Source: Litoreibacter janthinus (GTDB taxonomy: Bacteria > Pseudomonadota > Alphaproteobacteria > Rhodobacterales > Rhodobacteraceae). From it: a DNA stretch of 64,000 nucleotides. Position 1 is the first letter of the stretch, and the number at the start of each line of letters is the position of its first letter. The stretch is taken from NCBI RefSeq assembly GCF_900111945.1, contig NZ_FOYO01000001.1, positions 1,061,751-1,125,750 of the forward strand, written 5' to 3'. The position numbers and the translations under genes are program-made. This document shows, one piece after another, positions 9,780 through 19,073 of the stretch. The notes under the pieces are model-generated. The model saw only the letters and a list, made by a program, of their open reading frames with translations. It did not search any database and was not told where the DNA came from.

Positions 9780-10505
9780 ATGAAAGCGCAGATTGAAGCC
9801 GTTAAACTGGCTCTCCAGACGCTGGTGTATCTGGCGCTGTTGGCGCTGATTGCCTCGTTGTTTTTCAAGCCGGAGTTTACCGCCAAACGGACCGGAAATT
9901 TTTTTAAGGCTTTCCAGGATCACGACATCAACATCAAAATCGCTGCGATGGGCTTTAACATCTCGCCGCGCGAGGTGAAGGAATTGACCGAACAAAGCTC
10001 GGTGCTGGATCAGGTCAAATTATCTGGGGAATGTTTGGGCCGCGGCCAATGCAATAGTGACGAGCAGGCGCAACTGGCCTCCTTGCTACAGATCGAGCAG
10101 GTCGGTGCCTACCTTGCAAAGTCAGGCGGGGCGGAAGCGACCGTAGAGCCGGTCGTGATCTCCGAAGGAAACGAGACAGTTTCCAGCGGAATTATTGTTC
10201 CTGGCCCGTCGGATGACGGTGTTGGGGAATGGGTCGTCGTTCTGGGGGCCGACCGCAGTCTGGACGCGGCGCAGGACGAACAGCGCAAAATCGCTGGCCG
10301 CGTGGATCAGGTGCAAATCGAGCTCATTCTACGCGACAACTGGTATCGCACGGTCGCCTTCTTCGACACCGCAGACCAAGCAGAAGCCGCGTTGCCCGCA
10401 CTGGAGCAAGCCGCGCGCCGAAAAGGCATCTACGCGCGATCCACCGCGATCTGGTGCGAAGGCACGGTCTCGACGGGAAGCGACGGTGTGATTGCGTGCG
10501 GGTAA
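9780..10505 (+). CDS. membrane-anchored protein of unknown function
   Basis: 241 residues from the ATG at 9780, chosen because GGAGG lies 7 bases upstream. A start 18 bases earlier is possible but has no ribosome site. One transmembrane helix (about residues 11-30) is followed by a basic segment and a soluble region. The last about 90 residues (WVVVLGADRSLDAA onward) resemble a SPOR-like or ferredoxin-like beta-alpha fold with regularly placed aromatic residues, but the match is weak. It is placed between uspA and rpsA without an obvious partner. Confidence 0.7.
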   Translation: MKAQIEAVKLALQTLVYLALLALIASLFFKPEFTAKRTGNFFKAFQDHDINIKIAAMGFNISPREVKELTEQSSVLDQVKLSGECLGRGQCNSDEQAQLASLLQIEQVGAYLAKSGGAEATVEPVVISEGNETVSSGIIVPGPSDDGVGEWVVVLGADRSLDAAQDEQRKIAGRVDQVQIELILRDNWYRTVAFFDTADQAEAALPALEQAARRKGIYARSTAIWCEGTVSTGSDGVIACG

Positions 10506-10726
10506 GAGGCGGATCAAACAGGTTCGCCCTTACATACTTGCCCTTCCGCGCAACCCACGCTATACGCGCGCTTGTCTAAGGGGCGAGAACAGTCTCAAGG
10601 CGAGCAGGGTCGGTTTTCCGGCCCTTCTTGTTTTGAAAATGCCCTGACGGACCAACATGAAACCCAAAGACCGGCGGAGACAACCGCTCGGCCCGCATAA
10701 ACATTAGATTAGGACACACACGCCTC

Positions 10727-12406
10727 ATGGCTACAAACGCATCTATGGAAGAATTCGAAGCCCTCTTGAACGAAAGCTTCGAAATGGACACACCGGACGA
10801 AGGTTCGGTTGTTAAAGGCAAAGTACTGGCGATCGAAGCCGGCCAAGCCATCATCGATATCGGCTACAAAATGGAAGGCCGTATCGACCTTAAAGAATTC
10901 GCAGAACCAGGCGAGAGCGCCAAAATCGCAGTGGGCGACGAAGTTGAGGTGTTCCTTGACCGCGTCGAGAACGCCCGTGGCGAAGCCTCCATCAGCCGCG
11001 ATAAAGCGCGCCGCGAGGAAGCTTGGGACCGTCTGGAAAAAGCATACGCAGACGAAGAGCGCGTCGATGGCGCAATCTTTGGTCGCGTCAAAGGCGGCTT
11101 CACCGTGGATCTGGGCGGCGCAGTTGCCTTCCTTCCCGGCTCCCAAGTCGACGTGCGTCCAGTACGCGACGCTGGCCCGCTGATGGGCATGAAGCAGCCG
11201 TTCCAAATCCTGAAAATGGACCGCCGCCGTGGCAACATCGTTGTGTCCCGTCGTGCCATTCTGGAAGAATCACGTGCCGAACAGCGTGCAGAAGTTATCG
11301 GCAACCTCACCGAAGGTCAGGCTGTTGACGGCGTCGTCAAAAACATCACCGAGTACGGCGCATTCGTCGACCTTGGCGGCGTAGACGGCCTGCTGCACGT
11401 CACCGACATGGCATGGCGCCGCGTCAACGACCCACGCGAGATCCTGACAATTGGCGAAACCGTCAAGGTTCAGGTCATCAAGATCAACAAAGAGACCCAC
11501 CGTATCTCCCTCGGCATGAAACAGCTGCAGGACGATCCATGGGGCGAAGTTGCCGCGAAATACGCTCTGGATTCCACGCATCAGGGCCGCGTCACCAACA
11601 TCACCGACTACGGCGCATTTGTTGAGCTGGAGCCCGGTGTTGAAGGTCTGGTCCACGTCTCCGAGATGTCTTGGACCAAGAAGAACGTGCACCCCGGCAA
11701 AATCGTGTCCACTTCGCAGGAAGTCGAAGTCATGGTTCTGGAAATCGACAGCGCCAAACGCCGCGTTTCCTTGGGTCTCAAGCAGACTCAGCGCAACCCA
11801 TGGGAAGTGTTCGCAGAGAACAACCCTGTCGGCAAAGAGATCGAAGGCGAAGTCAAGAACATCACCGAATTCGGTCTGTTCGTTGGTCTCGACAACGACA
11901 TCGACGGCATGGTTCACCTGTCCGACATCACTTGGGACGGCCGTGGCGAAGACGCACTGGGCGACTTCCGCAAAGGCGACATGGTTAAAGCCGTTGTCAC
12001 CGAAGTGGACGTTGAGAAAGAGCGCATCTCGCTCTCGATCAAAGCTCTGGACGGCTCGTTCGACACAGCAGTGGACGGCGTTAAGCGCGGCTCCATCATC
12101 ACCGTCGAAGTTACCTCGATCGAAGAAGGTGGCATCGAAGTGGAATATGAGGGCGCTAAATCCTTCATCCGCCGCTCCGACCTGTCCCGTGATCGTGCCG
12201 AGCAGCGTCCTGAGCGCTTCGGCGTTGGCGACAAGATCGACGTGCGCGTCACCAATGTGGACGCCAAGACCCGTCGTCTGGGCCTGTCCATCAAGGCACG
12301 CGAGATCGCAGAAGAGAAAGAAGCCGTCGAACAGTATGGCTCCTCCGACTCCGGCGCGTCCCTCGGCGATATCCTTGGTGCAGCACTGAAATCAGACGAC
12401 GAGTAA
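10727..12406 (+). CDS. rpsA: 30S ribosomal protein S1
   Basis: A 559-residue protein made of six S1 RNA-binding domains. Repeated KNITEYGAFVDLGG- and DGLLHVTDMAW-type motifs are visible at about residues 205, 290 and 377. It captures mRNA on the small subunit. The length fits the alphaproteobacterial form (about 550-560). It normally follows cmk directly; here five kilobases of other genes intervene, leaving a 220-base leader of its own. Codon use is strongly biased towards the codons of highly expressed genes. Confidence 0.98.
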   Translation: MATNASMEEFEALLNESFEMDTPDEGSVVKGKVLAIEAGQAIIDIGYKMEGRIDLKEFAEPGESAKIAVGDEVEVFLDRVENARGEASISRDKARREEAWDRLEKAYADEERVDGAIFGRVKGGFTVDLGGAVAFLPGSQVDVRPVRDAGPLMGMKQPFQILKMDRRRGNIVVSRRAILEESRAEQRAEVIGNLTEGQAVDGVVKNITEYGAFVDLGGVDGLLHVTDMAWRRVNDPREILTIGETVKVQVIKINKETHRISLGMKQLQDDPWGEVAAKYALDSTHQGRVTNITDYGAFVELEPGVEGLVHVSEMSWTKKNVHPGKIVSTSQEVEVMVLEIDSAKRRVSLGLKQTQRNPWEVFAENNPVGKEIEGEVKNITEFGLFVGLDNDIDGMVHLSDITWDGRGEDALGDFRKGDMVKAVVTEVDVEKERISLSIKALDGSFDTAVDGVKRGSIITVEVTSIEEGGIEVEYEGAKSFIRRSDLSRDRAEQRPERFGVGDKIDVRVTNVDAKTRRLGLSIKAREIAEEKEAVEQYGSSDSGASLGDILGAALKSDDE

Positions 12407-12429
12407 TCGTTTCGCCTGAGAGTTCTAAG

Positions 12430-12461
12430 ACGGCCCTGTCAGCGATGACGGGGCCGTTTTT
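12430..12461 (+). terminator. Rho-independent terminator after rpsA
   Basis: A 12-bp stem (12430-12441 with 12446-12457, one G-T pair) with a GCGA tetraloop is followed by a T run. It lies 23 bases after the rpsA stop. Confidence 0.9.
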
Positions 12462-12703
12462 CGTTGTCGGTGACACCCGAATCGACTGACGGTCAGGGCA
12501 GCCGTCTGTAACCAGTGACGCCCAAATCAGCGGCGTTGCGCCGTGAAAACCGCCTCGGAGCGTTATTTTTTACGCTATTTTACCCACCAAGCAGTGGGGG
12601 CGGGCACTCTAAATGCTTTCCTCAGTTGGATTATTTGTCCTATAGTTCGACAAGTTACGGCGTCCAGCCGTTGCAATGAACAAAGTCCTGGGGAGGATAT
12701 TTG

Positions 12704-12991
12704 ATGATACGCTCCGAGCTGATCCAAAAGATCGCCGATGAAAACCCGCACCTCTACCAACGGGATGTGGAGCGCATCGTGAATACCATCTTTGAGGAAA
12801 TCGTTGACGCCGTCGCGTCCGGCAATCGTGTGGAGCTTCGTGGCTTCGGCGCGTTCTCCGTCAAAAAGCGTGACGCCCGCACCGGTCGTAACCCGCGCAC
12901 GGGCGAAAGTGTGCACGTCGAAGAGAAGCATGTGCCTTTCTTCAAGACGGGCAAGCTGCTACGAGATCGGCTGAACGGAAACGAAAGCTAA
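12704..12991 (+). CDS. ihfB: integration host factor subunit beta
   Basis: 95 residues from ATG 12704; an in-frame TTG directly before it is less likely because IHF-beta proteins start MIRSELI-like and GGAGG is well placed for the ATG. The HU/IHF fold is evident: helices, the [11 protein letters not shown] beta segment, and the DNA-intercalating arm [14 protein letters not shown]. It forms a heterodimer with IHF-alpha and bends DNA at specific sites, including phage-type attachment sites. The order rpsA-ihfB is conserved in proteobacteria. Confidence 0.96.
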   Translation: MIRSELIQKIADENPHLYQRDVERIVNTIFEEIVDAVASGNRVELRGFGAFSVKKRDARTGRNPRTGESVHVEEKHVPFFKTGKLLRDRLNGNES

Positions 12992-12996
12992 ACCTC

Positions 12997-13356
12997 ATGC
13001 GTTACATCCGCTACTTGTTCATGGCCGTTGTCGGCCTTTCTTTGATTCTGGTCGCCCTTGCCAATCGCGGCATGGTGACGATCCGTGTCCTGCCAGAGGA
13101 AATGGCGGCCTATCTGGGTCAGCCCCTCTCCTATGAGTTGCCTCTCTTTGTAGTGATTTTCGGCGGTATCATCGTGGGTCTTCTGATTGGCTTTGTTTGG
13201 GAATGGCTGCGCGAGCACAAGCACCGCGCGGACGCCCGGTTGCAAAAGCGCGAGAAAGAGCGGCTGGAGCGTGAGGTCAAAGGCCTCAAGCGCAAGTCGA
13301 ACGAAGGCAAGGATGAAGTGCTTGCCCTGCTCGACGACAGCGCCGCAGCGCGCTAG
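12997..13356 (+). CDS. LapA-domain (DUF1049) membrane protein
   Basis: A 119-residue protein with two transmembrane segments (about residues 5-22 and 44-66) followed by a charged C-terminal coiled coil rich in Lys, Arg and Glu. This is the standard layout of the LapA/DUF1049 family, often found just after ihfB. It starts 5 bases after ihfB and ends 9 bases before trpF. E. coli LapA acts in lipopolysaccharide assembly with LapB; no lapB is visible here, so the role is inferred from family only. Confidence 0.85.
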   Translation: MRYIRYLFMAVVGLSLILVALANRGMVTIRVLPEEMAAYLGQPLSYELPLFVVIFGGIIVGLLIGFVWEWLREHKHRADARLQKREKERLEREVKGLKRKSNEGKDEVLALLDDSAAAR

Positions 13357-13365
13357 GTCCAACCC

Positions 13366-14001
13366 ATGACAACTCGCGTCAAAATTTGCGGCCTTGGCCG
13401 ACCTGCCGATGTGACTGCGTGTGCGGCGGCTGGTGCGGCATATGTCGGGTTCGTATTTTTCGAGAAATCCCCACGCCACCTGACACTAGACGCCGCTCGC
13501 GATTTGGCTTTGAGCGTGCCTCTGGGTCTTGCGAAGGTGGCATTGACAGTCAATGCCGATGACGCTGCGCTGGATGCGTTGGTGGATCAGGTGCCGCTTG
13601 ACATGTTGCAGCTTCATGGATCGGAAAGCCCTGACCGCGTTGTCGAGATCCGCGACCGCTTTGGCCTACCCGTGATGAAGGCTGTCGGTGTGGCAGACGA
13701 GGGCGATTTGGCAGCATTGGACGACTACATGCGCGTGGCCGACCAGATTTTGGTGGATGCAAAGCCGCCCAAAGACGCAGCCTTGCCCGGCGGCAACGGT
13801 CTGGCCTTTGACTGGCGCCTGATCGCAGGCCGCCGCTGGCCGACCCCGTGGATGCTTGCGGGTGGGTTGACCCCCGACAACGTCGCCGAGGCGATCCGTC
13901 TGACAGGGGCCACGCAAGTCGACGTGTCCTCGGGCGTTGAAAACGCGCCGGGGGTGAAAGATGCGGATTTGATCGCGGCCTTCGTGGCAGCGGCGCAGTG
14001 A
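13366..14001 (+). CDS. trpF: phosphoribosylanthranilate isomerase
   Basis: A 211-residue TIM-barrel enzyme of tryptophan synthesis. VKICGL at the N-terminus carries the catalytic Cys, and the LQLHGSE, KAVGV, LVDAK and AGGLTPDNV strands match the family. The DVSSGVE phosphate-binding end is intact, with the catalytic aspartate after Q. Its stop codon overlaps the GTG start of the acetyltransferase. It is followed closely by trpB, the usual trpFBA order, with trpA presumably elsewhere. Confidence 0.96.
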   Translation: MTTRVKICGLGRPADVTACAAAGAAYVGFVFFEKSPRHLTLDAARDLALSVPLGLAKVALTVNADDAALDALVDQVPLDMLQLHGSESPDRVVEIRDRFGLPVMKAVGVADEGDLAALDDYMRVADQILVDAKPPKDAALPGGNGLAFDWRLIAGRRWPTPWMLAGGLTPDNVAEAIRLTGATQVDVSSGVENAPGVKDADLIAAFVAAAQ

Positions 14002-14441
14002 TCGTGTTCCGCGAGGCCGAGCTTGCAGACATTGCGGCAGTCCTCGCGCTCCTGAAAGATGACAGCCTTGGCGCGGCGCGTGAGGTCGACAGTTTGTCAG
14101 AGTATCTGGAGGCCTTCCGCCAGATGACGGCGGAAGGCAACAATCACCTGATCGTCGGAGAGATCGACGGACGCATCGTTGCGACCTATCAGATCACCTA
14201 CATCTCGGGGCTTTCGCTGAAGGCTGCGCGTCGTGCGCAGATTGAAAGCGTGCGGATTTCCTCCGATCTGCGACGGCAGGGGCTTGGGCGATTGATGTTT
14301 GACGATGCAGCCAAGCGCGCAAAAGAGGCCGGATGCAGCCTGATGCAACTGACCATGAATGCCTCGCGCCAAGATTCTGCGAAATTCTATGGCAGCGTTG
14401 GATTTACCCCGTCCCATATTGGGTATAAACGCGAACTCTAG
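13998..14441 (+). CDS. GNAT-family N-acetyltransferase
   Basis: A 147-residue acetyltransferase beginning with a GTG that overlaps the trpF stop (GTGA), so it is translationally coupled. The acetyl-CoA loop is [17 protein letters not shown], preceded by the [11 protein letters not shown] strand and followed by [15 protein letters not shown], the conserved C-terminal motif. The substrate is not predictable. It sits inside the trpF-trpB transcript, an arrangement that may be only positional. Confidence 0.9.
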   Translation: MIVFREAELADIAAVLALLKDDSLGAAREVDSLSEYLEAFRQMTAEGNNHLIVGEIDGRIVATYQITYISGLSLKAARRAQIESVRISSDLRRQGLGRLMFDDAAKRAKEAGCSLMQLTMNASRQDSAKFYGSVGFTPSHIGYKREL

Positions 14442-14462
14442 CGCTTACCGGAGGTTCACGCG

Positions 14463-15695
14463 ATGGCACATGATCTTTTCAACTCCTTCATGACGGGCCC
14501 CGATGAAAAGGGCCGCTTTGGCGATTTTGGCGGTCGGTTTGTATCCGAGACATTGATGCCGCTGATCCTTGAGCTGGAAGAGCAGTATGAGCACGCCAAG
14601 ACGGACAAGACGTTCTGGGACGAGATGGATTTCCTCTGGAAACACTACGTGGGCCGCCCGTCGCCGCTGTATCACGCCGAACGACTGAGCGAGCATCTGG
14701 GCGGTGCCAAAGTCTACATGAAGCGCGACGAGCTGAACCACACCGGCGCGCATAAAATCAACAACGTGCTGGGCCAGATCATTCTTGCTCGCCGCATGGG
14801 CAAGACCCGCATCATCGCCGAAACCGGCGCAGGTCAGCACGGGGTGGCAACCGCCACCGTCTGCGCGAAGTTCGGGCTGAAATGCGTGGTTTATATGGGC
14901 GCCCACGACGTGGAGCGTCAGGCCCCCAACGTATTCCGTATGCGCCTGCTGGGCGCGGAAGTGGTACCTGTGACCTCGGGGCGTGGCACGCTGAAAGACG
15001 CGATGAACGACGCGCTGCGCGACTGGGTGACCAATGTGCGCGACACGTTCTACTGCATCGGCACCGTGGCCGGCCCACATCCCTATCCTGCCATGGTCCG
15101 CGATTTCCAGGCCATTATCGGCAAGGAAACCAAAGAGCAGATGCAAGAAGCCGAAGGCCGGTTGCCCGACACGCTGGTTGCGGCCATCGGCGGCGGCTCC
15201 AATGCGATGGGCCTGTTCTTCCCGTTCCTTGACGACAAGGACGTGGAGATCATCGGCGTCGAAGCTGGCGGCAAAGGCGTGAATGCCAAGATGGAGCATT
15301 GCGCCTCCCTCACGGGTGGTCGCCCCGGCGTGCTGCACGGCAACCGCACCTACCTTTTGCAGGACGATGACGGGCAGATCCTTGAGGGCTTCTCGATTTC
15401 GGCAGGTCTCGATTATCCCGGCATCGGGCCAGAACACGCTTGGCTGCACGAAATCGGCCGTGCGCAATACGTGGCGATCACCGACAAAGAAGCGCTGGAA
15501 GCGTTCCAACTGTGCTGCTCGCTGGAAGGGATCATTCCCGCGCTGGAGCCGTCCCACGCGTTGGCTCATGTGATGAAGATCGCGCCGACCTTGCCCAAGG
15601 ATCACATCATCTGCATGAACATGTGCGGTCGCGGCGACAAGGATATCTTCACCGTGGCCCGTGCTTTGGGCTTCGAGATGGGTGAGTTCGCCTAA
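14463..15695 (+). CDS. trpB: tryptophan synthase beta chain
   Basis: A 410-residue PLP enzyme that condenses indole and serine. The PLP lysine is in [27 protein letters not shown] binds the substrate carboxylate, and GGGSNAMG binds the cofactor phosphate. [13 protein letters not shown] and GRGDKD near the end are invariant family blocks. Normal length with a GGAG ribosome site before the ATG. It is the third gene of the trpF cluster and is closed by a terminator. Confidence 0.98.
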   Translation: MAHDLFNSFMTGPDEKGRFGDFGGRFVSETLMPLILELEEQYEHAKTDKTFWDEMDFLWKHYVGRPSPLYHAERLSEHLGGAKVYMKRDELNHTGAHKINNVLGQIILARRMGKTRIIAETGAGQHGVATATVCAKFGLKCVVYMGAHDVERQAPNVFRMRLLGAEVVPVTSGRGTLKDAMNDALRDWVTNVRDTFYCIGTVAGPHPYPAMVRDFQAIIGKETKEQMQEAEGRLPDTLVAAIGGGSNAMGLFFPFLDDKDVEIIGVEAGGKGVNAKMEHCASLTGGRPGVLHGNRTYLLQDDDGQILEGFSISAGLDYPGIGPEHAWLHEIGRAQYVAITDKEALEAFQLCCSLEGIIPALEPSHALAHVMKIAPTLPKDHIICMNMCGRGDKDIFTVARALGFEMGEFA

Positions 15696-15739
15696 AATTT
15701 TGAAAGATTACGCAAAGCCAAAGGGCTTTTAGAATCTGC

Positions 15740-15769
15740 AAAGGCGTTCCGAATGCGGGACGCCTTTTT
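15740..15769 (+). terminator. Rho-independent terminator after trpB
   Basis: An 11-bp stem (15740-15750 with 15757-15767, one G-T pair) with a GAATGC loop and a T run. It lies 45 bases after the trpB stop. Confidence 0.88.
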
Positions 15770-15995
15770 CATTTATTGCGCGGGCGGGTAATTTTGTTGC
15801 GCGCCGGTCACAGGCGAAATTCGTGCCTCACATCCCCGGTGGATCGAAATTCAAACCCGTCCTAAACCCCACCTCCCGATCTTATTGGAACGGACCTTAG
15901 CGGGAGCAGGTGATCACTGCCCCGGTGCAACGCGGCCCTGCTGCGAATGTATGCCAAGGCCGTGACGCGAGGGAGGGGTGCGTTTTTGGGACGTA

Positions 15996-16113
15996 TGCGA
16001 TGTAGCTCATCCGGTAGAGCAGTGGACTTATAATCCTCGTGTAGCAGGTTCGAATCCTGCCATCACCATCTGGTCAAGTGGAGACACTTGGGGTTCGACT
16101 CCCCGTCGCCTGT
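15996..16113 (+). ncRNA. tRNA-like structured RNA with an extra GNRA hairpin and second T-arm-like hairpin
   Basis: Bases 16003-16060 fold into a tRNA-like core. The D arm is GCTC/GAGC (16005-16020). The anticodon arm has loop CTTATAA (16027-16033, anticodon TAT, one mismatch in the stem). A perfect T arm GCAGG-TTCGAAT-CCTGC follows at 16044-16060. The acceptor stem is poor: tgcgatg against catcacc pairs well only at the last four positions. Directly after it come a perfect 5-bp hairpin with a GAGA (GNRA) tetraloop (16076-16089) and a second T-arm-like hairpin, GGGG-TTCGACT-CCCC (16090-16104). An alternative closing stem pairs GCGA (15997-16000) with TCGC (16106-16109). It therefore looks like a tRNA mimic and not a working tRNA. 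It lies about 355 bases before the slipin gene, probably in its leader. Confidence 0.55.
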
Positions 16114-16468
16114 AAAGCGATTGAAACATCTATTCGGAGACCTGAGGTTCGCCCGCGAGTGGCGCGCGTCAGGCGGGGCTTCGGCCCTTCATTGAAGCAA
16201 TCCAACCGCCCCGCGCGGGGCCGGTCTTTTGGGCCGCCATGGCTGATCGCCGTGATCAGGTGCGTGTGATTTAGATCGCGCAAACCCCATCATGAACGGG
16301 CTGGTTGTGGCGCCTTCAAGGTCCGCCACGGGTGGGACAGGGCAGGGCTTCGGGTCTCCACCACATTTTGCAACCGGGCCACTTCTGGCTCCCCAACCAC
16401 ACCTGAAACCTGAAGGAGATCGCAAATTGCGACGACGATAAGGCATTGCTAATAAAGGAAAAAAGACG
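16114..16468. other. leader between tRNA-like RNA and slipin gene
   Basis: No gene seen. The first 120 bases are GC-rich with several short inverted repeats (for example a CCTGA/TCAGG pair around 16140-16175), suggesting continued RNA structure. The end holds the slipin ribosome site (AAAGGAAAAAAG). Confidence 0.4.
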
Positions 16469-17599
16469 ATGACTATGCTTGATATATTGATGCGCCGTCG
16501 GCGTGTTACTTTGACCGAGGCCGAACGAGCCTTGGTGATCCGCAAGGGGCGGATCACGGATATCTTGGGTGCGGGCGAGCACATGCTGCGCCGTGCGGAT
16601 GTGGTGGAACGCCACGACCTGAGCGATCCTGTCTTCGTCTCGACCCTTTCGGATGCTTTGACGCGGGAACGCCCTGACTTGGTGGACACGCATCTGACTG
16701 TTTTGCGCACGGGGGCGGACGAGATCGCCGTTGTGTCGAAGGACGGGCGGCTGTTCGAAGTGATGACGCCCGACCACCGGCGCGTGCTGTGGACTGACGC
16801 TGGTCCTTGGGATGTGGAGCGGATCAACTTGATCGAACGCTTGGATGTGAACGCCAAGCTTGGGGACCGGTTGACCCGCGCCCGCATGACCAACGCTATG
16901 ACCGTAGTTGAGGTGTCCGCGACGGAAGTGGGGCTGATGCTGGTGGATGGTGTTTTGACCAAGACACTGACCGCCGGGGCTCACCGCTTCTGGACGGTGG
17001 GGCGCAAGATCGTAGTCAAAATGGTCGACTTGCGGTGGCGCGCGCATGACGTGACGGGGCACGAGATCCTGACACGCGACCGTGTCTCGCTGCGGGTGAA
17101 CCTCTCGGCCGACTTCCGTGTCACCGACCCTGTGTTGGCGGTTACGGCGGTCAAAGACTTCGAGGACGCGTTGCACCGTGCGTTGGCGCTGGCGTTCCGC
17201 AAAACATTGGGGGCGCTGACCCTTGATGCGTTGCTGGCCGACAAGATGGCCGTCGATGCCGAGGCTGCGGAAGCGGTGCGGGCAGAAATGGCTGCGATCG
17301 GGGTCGAGGTCGGGGCCATCACGTTGAAAGACGTGATCTTGCCCGGCGATATGCGCGACATCCTGACGGGTGTTGTCGCCGCCGAGAAAGAGGCCGAGGC
17401 CAATGTTATCCGCCGTCGGGAAGAAACGAACGCAACGCGCTCGCTTCTGAACACGGCGAAGGTGATGGCCGAGAACCCTGTGATGCTGCGCCTCAAAGAG
17501 CTTGAGGCGTTGGAGACCATCGCGGGGAAGGTCGAGCGTCTGACCGTGCACAGCGGGACCGAAGGCCTGATGAACGACATCGTGCGCTTGCGCGACTAA
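16469..17599 (+). CDS. slipin / SPFH (band 7) family protein
   Basis: A 376-residue protein with a central SPFH/band-7 domain: the VEVSATEVGLMLVDGVL strand block, then EILTRDRVSLRVNLSADFRV, then the helical arm IGVEVGAITLKDVILPGDM and the RREETNATRSLLNTAKVM coiled coil. Slipins form membrane-associated oligomers. No strong transmembrane helix is present at the N-terminus, unlike stomatin. A distinct N-terminal part of about 160 residues precedes the canonical core. The tRNA-like RNA upstream makes this locus unusual. SPFH genes have been noted near RNA-repair genes such as rtcB in other bacteria, but no rtcB is in this window, so a link to RNA repair is only an inference. Confidence 0.85.
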   Translation: MTMLDILMRRRRVTLTEAERALVIRKGRITDILGAGEHMLRRADVVERHDLSDPVFVSTLSDALTRERPDLVDTHLTVLRTGADEIAVVSKDGRLFEVMTPDHRRVLWTDAGPWDVERINLIERLDVNAKLGDRLTRARMTNAMTVVEVSATEVGLMLVDGVLTKTLTAGAHRFWTVGRKIVVKMVDLRWRAHDVTGHEILTRDRVSLRVNLSADFRVTDPVLAVTAVKDFEDALHRALALAFRKTLGALTLDALLADKMAVDAEAAEAVRAEMAAIGVEVGAITLKDVILPGDMRDILTGVVAAEKEAEANVIRRREETNATRSLLNTAKVMAENPVMLRLKELEALETIAGKVERLTVHSGTEGLMNDIVRLRD

Positions 17600-17633
17600 A
17601 AAATGAGGCCGTCCGAGTGAATACTCGGGCGGC
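17598..17633 (-). terminator. terminator for the minus-strand pth-DUF2237 group (possibly bidirectional)
   Basis: A 10-bp stem (17608-17617 with 17624-17633, one G-T pair) has a T run on its minus-strand 3' side (A run at 17598-17603 on the plus strand). It lies between the slipin stop and the end of the DUF2237 gene. Confidence 0.7.
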
Positions 17634-17669
17634 TTCGCTATGTTTGAGAGACATGCGAGAAAAGTGACG

Positions 17670-18047
17670 TCAGTTGGCGTCCAGCGCGTTCTTAACCAGA
17701 ACCTCCATCGGCACAATATCAAGTGCTCGCTGATGGGTGGAGGCAAGCCGCACCTTGGGCGCTGCGCCCTCGTCATGGGCTTGCAGGAACCGCGCGGCGC
17801 ACAGGCACCACTGATCGCCGGGCTTCAAGCCTGCAAAGCCATAGTCAGGGCGCGGGGTCGACAGATCATTGCCCAGATATTTGGACAAGGCCAAGAACTC
17901 AGCTGTCATGATCGCACAAACCGTATGGCTTCCGCGATCCGATGGCCCCGTGTCACAGCAACCGTTGCGGAAATAGCCTGTGACCGGATCGTGCGAACAG
18001 CTTTGCAGCGTGTCCCCGAGCACATTGAGAGAGGGGTCGCGGTCCAT
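17670..18047 (-). CDS. DUF2237 family protein
   Basis: A 125-residue protein matching the DUF2237 pattern: NVLGDTLQSCSHDPVTGYFR, then RNGCCDTGPSDRGSHTVCA, then PGDQWCLCAARF. Several conserved Cys and His residues suggest metal or redox chemistry, but no activity is established that I know of. It ends the minus-strand group and starts 3 bases after the DUF2332 stop. Confidence 0.88.
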   Translation of the reverse strand: MDRDPSLNVLGDTLQSCSHDPVTGYFRNGCCDTGPSDRGSHTVCAIMTAEFLALSKYLGNDLSTPRPDYGFAGLKPGDQWCLCAARFLQAHDEGAAPKVRLASTHQRALDIVPMEVLVKNALDAN

Positions 18048-18050
18048 GTT

Positions 18051-19073
18051 CTAGCTCCAGTTGACCCAACGCCCGTGGAAATCAGCGCGGCCTAGTTCCA
18101 AGACTAACGACCCGGGCCAAAGTCGCAAGGTGAGCTTTGCGCCCTGTCCGCCCGCCCCGTTGTCGGATTCCATCGCAAACCAGGCCAGCGGTGCGTCAGG
18201 CGTGGCGCGGTCTGCGGCGGCTTCAATCGCGCGCGTGCAGCGGGCTTGGACCGCGTCAGGAAAATACTGCCACGCGATGGTGTGGAACAGGAAATGCGTG
18301 CTGCCGGACAAGGTGTGCGAAAGACGGGCTTCCAGCCAGTCGGCAGCATCTGCGCGATCAATGCGAGGGCGCGGCAGGGAAAGCGCGGCATTCGTGAGCG
18401 TCAGTCGCTCCGGCTGGTCTGCCCAAAGATAGGCGCGCAGACGCGCAGCATCCTCGGGGGCTGTGAGTGGGTTCAGATCCACCCCGCAGCGATCCATGAC
18501 CGAAAGCTGTGCCGTCGGCGGAGGGCGTCCGGTCCAGTCTGGGGTGAGTGTGAGCACGGGATTTTTTGCGCCGTAGGTCAAACCATTAATCTGAAGGGCG
18601 TAGCGGTCAAATGTCAGGTTCAAGCCCGCGCTTGCACCGAGTTCCGACACGGTCAGCGGCAGGCCGAAATGCTCGGCTGCGACCATGGCCGCTGGCAGAA
18701 TGGCGGCGCTGCGCCGCACCTCGTTGGTCTGGGGCGGGCTGTCGAGGAAGGCATCAAGAAACTCGGCCTCGTCCACCAGTGTTCTGAGCACCGCGGCCCA
18801 TAGCGCGTCGTCACTGACCTCTGCTGGCGGGTAGGCGCGGGCAAGGGCGCTGTCCGGCGCGCGCAGCACATGGGCATGCAAGGCACCCGCAAGACGAAGC
18901 GGCACTGACGCACCGTGCGGGCTCAGGTCGCCGGGCCAATTGAACAGCCGTTCAGTCAGCGGCGTATCAGGTCGCAGCCTGTTGGCCAGCAATGTCAGCA
19001 GCCGTGCCATGAAGGGCGACCCGAGTGCCGCGCAATGGCCGGCCTGATCGCGCAGGGCGTCCTTAAGGCTCAT
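18051..19073 (-). CDS. DUF2332 family protein
   Basis: A 340-residue cytoplasmic protein resembling DUF2332: an N-terminal helical region (QAGHCAALGSPFMARLL), the GASAGLNLTFDRY block reminiscent of a nucleotide- or SAM-binding glycine loop, and a C-terminal AWFAMESDN. Function unknown. Its start overlaps the serine hydrolase stop by 4 bases, indicating coupling with that gene. Confidence 0.85.
   Translation of the reverse strand: MSLKDALRDQAGHCAALGSPFMARLLTLLANRLRPDTPLTERLFNWPGDLSPHGASVPLRLAGALHAHVLRAPDSALARAYPPAEVSDDALWAAVLRTLVDEAEFLDAFLDSPPQTNEVRRSAAILPAAMVAAEHFGLPLTVSELGASAGLNLTFDRYALQINGLTYGAKNPVLTLTPDWTGRPPPTAQLSVMDRCGVDLNPLTAPEDAARLRAYLWADQPERLTLTNAALSLPRPRIDRADAADWLEARLSHTLSGSTHFLFHTIAWQYFPDAVQARCTRAIEAAADRATPDAPLAWFAMESDNGAGGQGAKLTLRLWPGSLVLELGRADFHGRWVNWS

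Noticed and set aside
14445..15605. Long minus-strand open frame opposite trpB
   Set aside because: A mirror of the strong trpB coding strand; no protein motifs.
15996..16068. Ordinary tRNA-Ile(TAT)
   Set aside because: The acceptor stem has two mismatches and no proper CCA context; better described as tRNA-like.
16316..17776. Long minus-strand open frame opposite the slipin gene
   Set aside because: High-GC antisense shadow of a clear SPFH gene.
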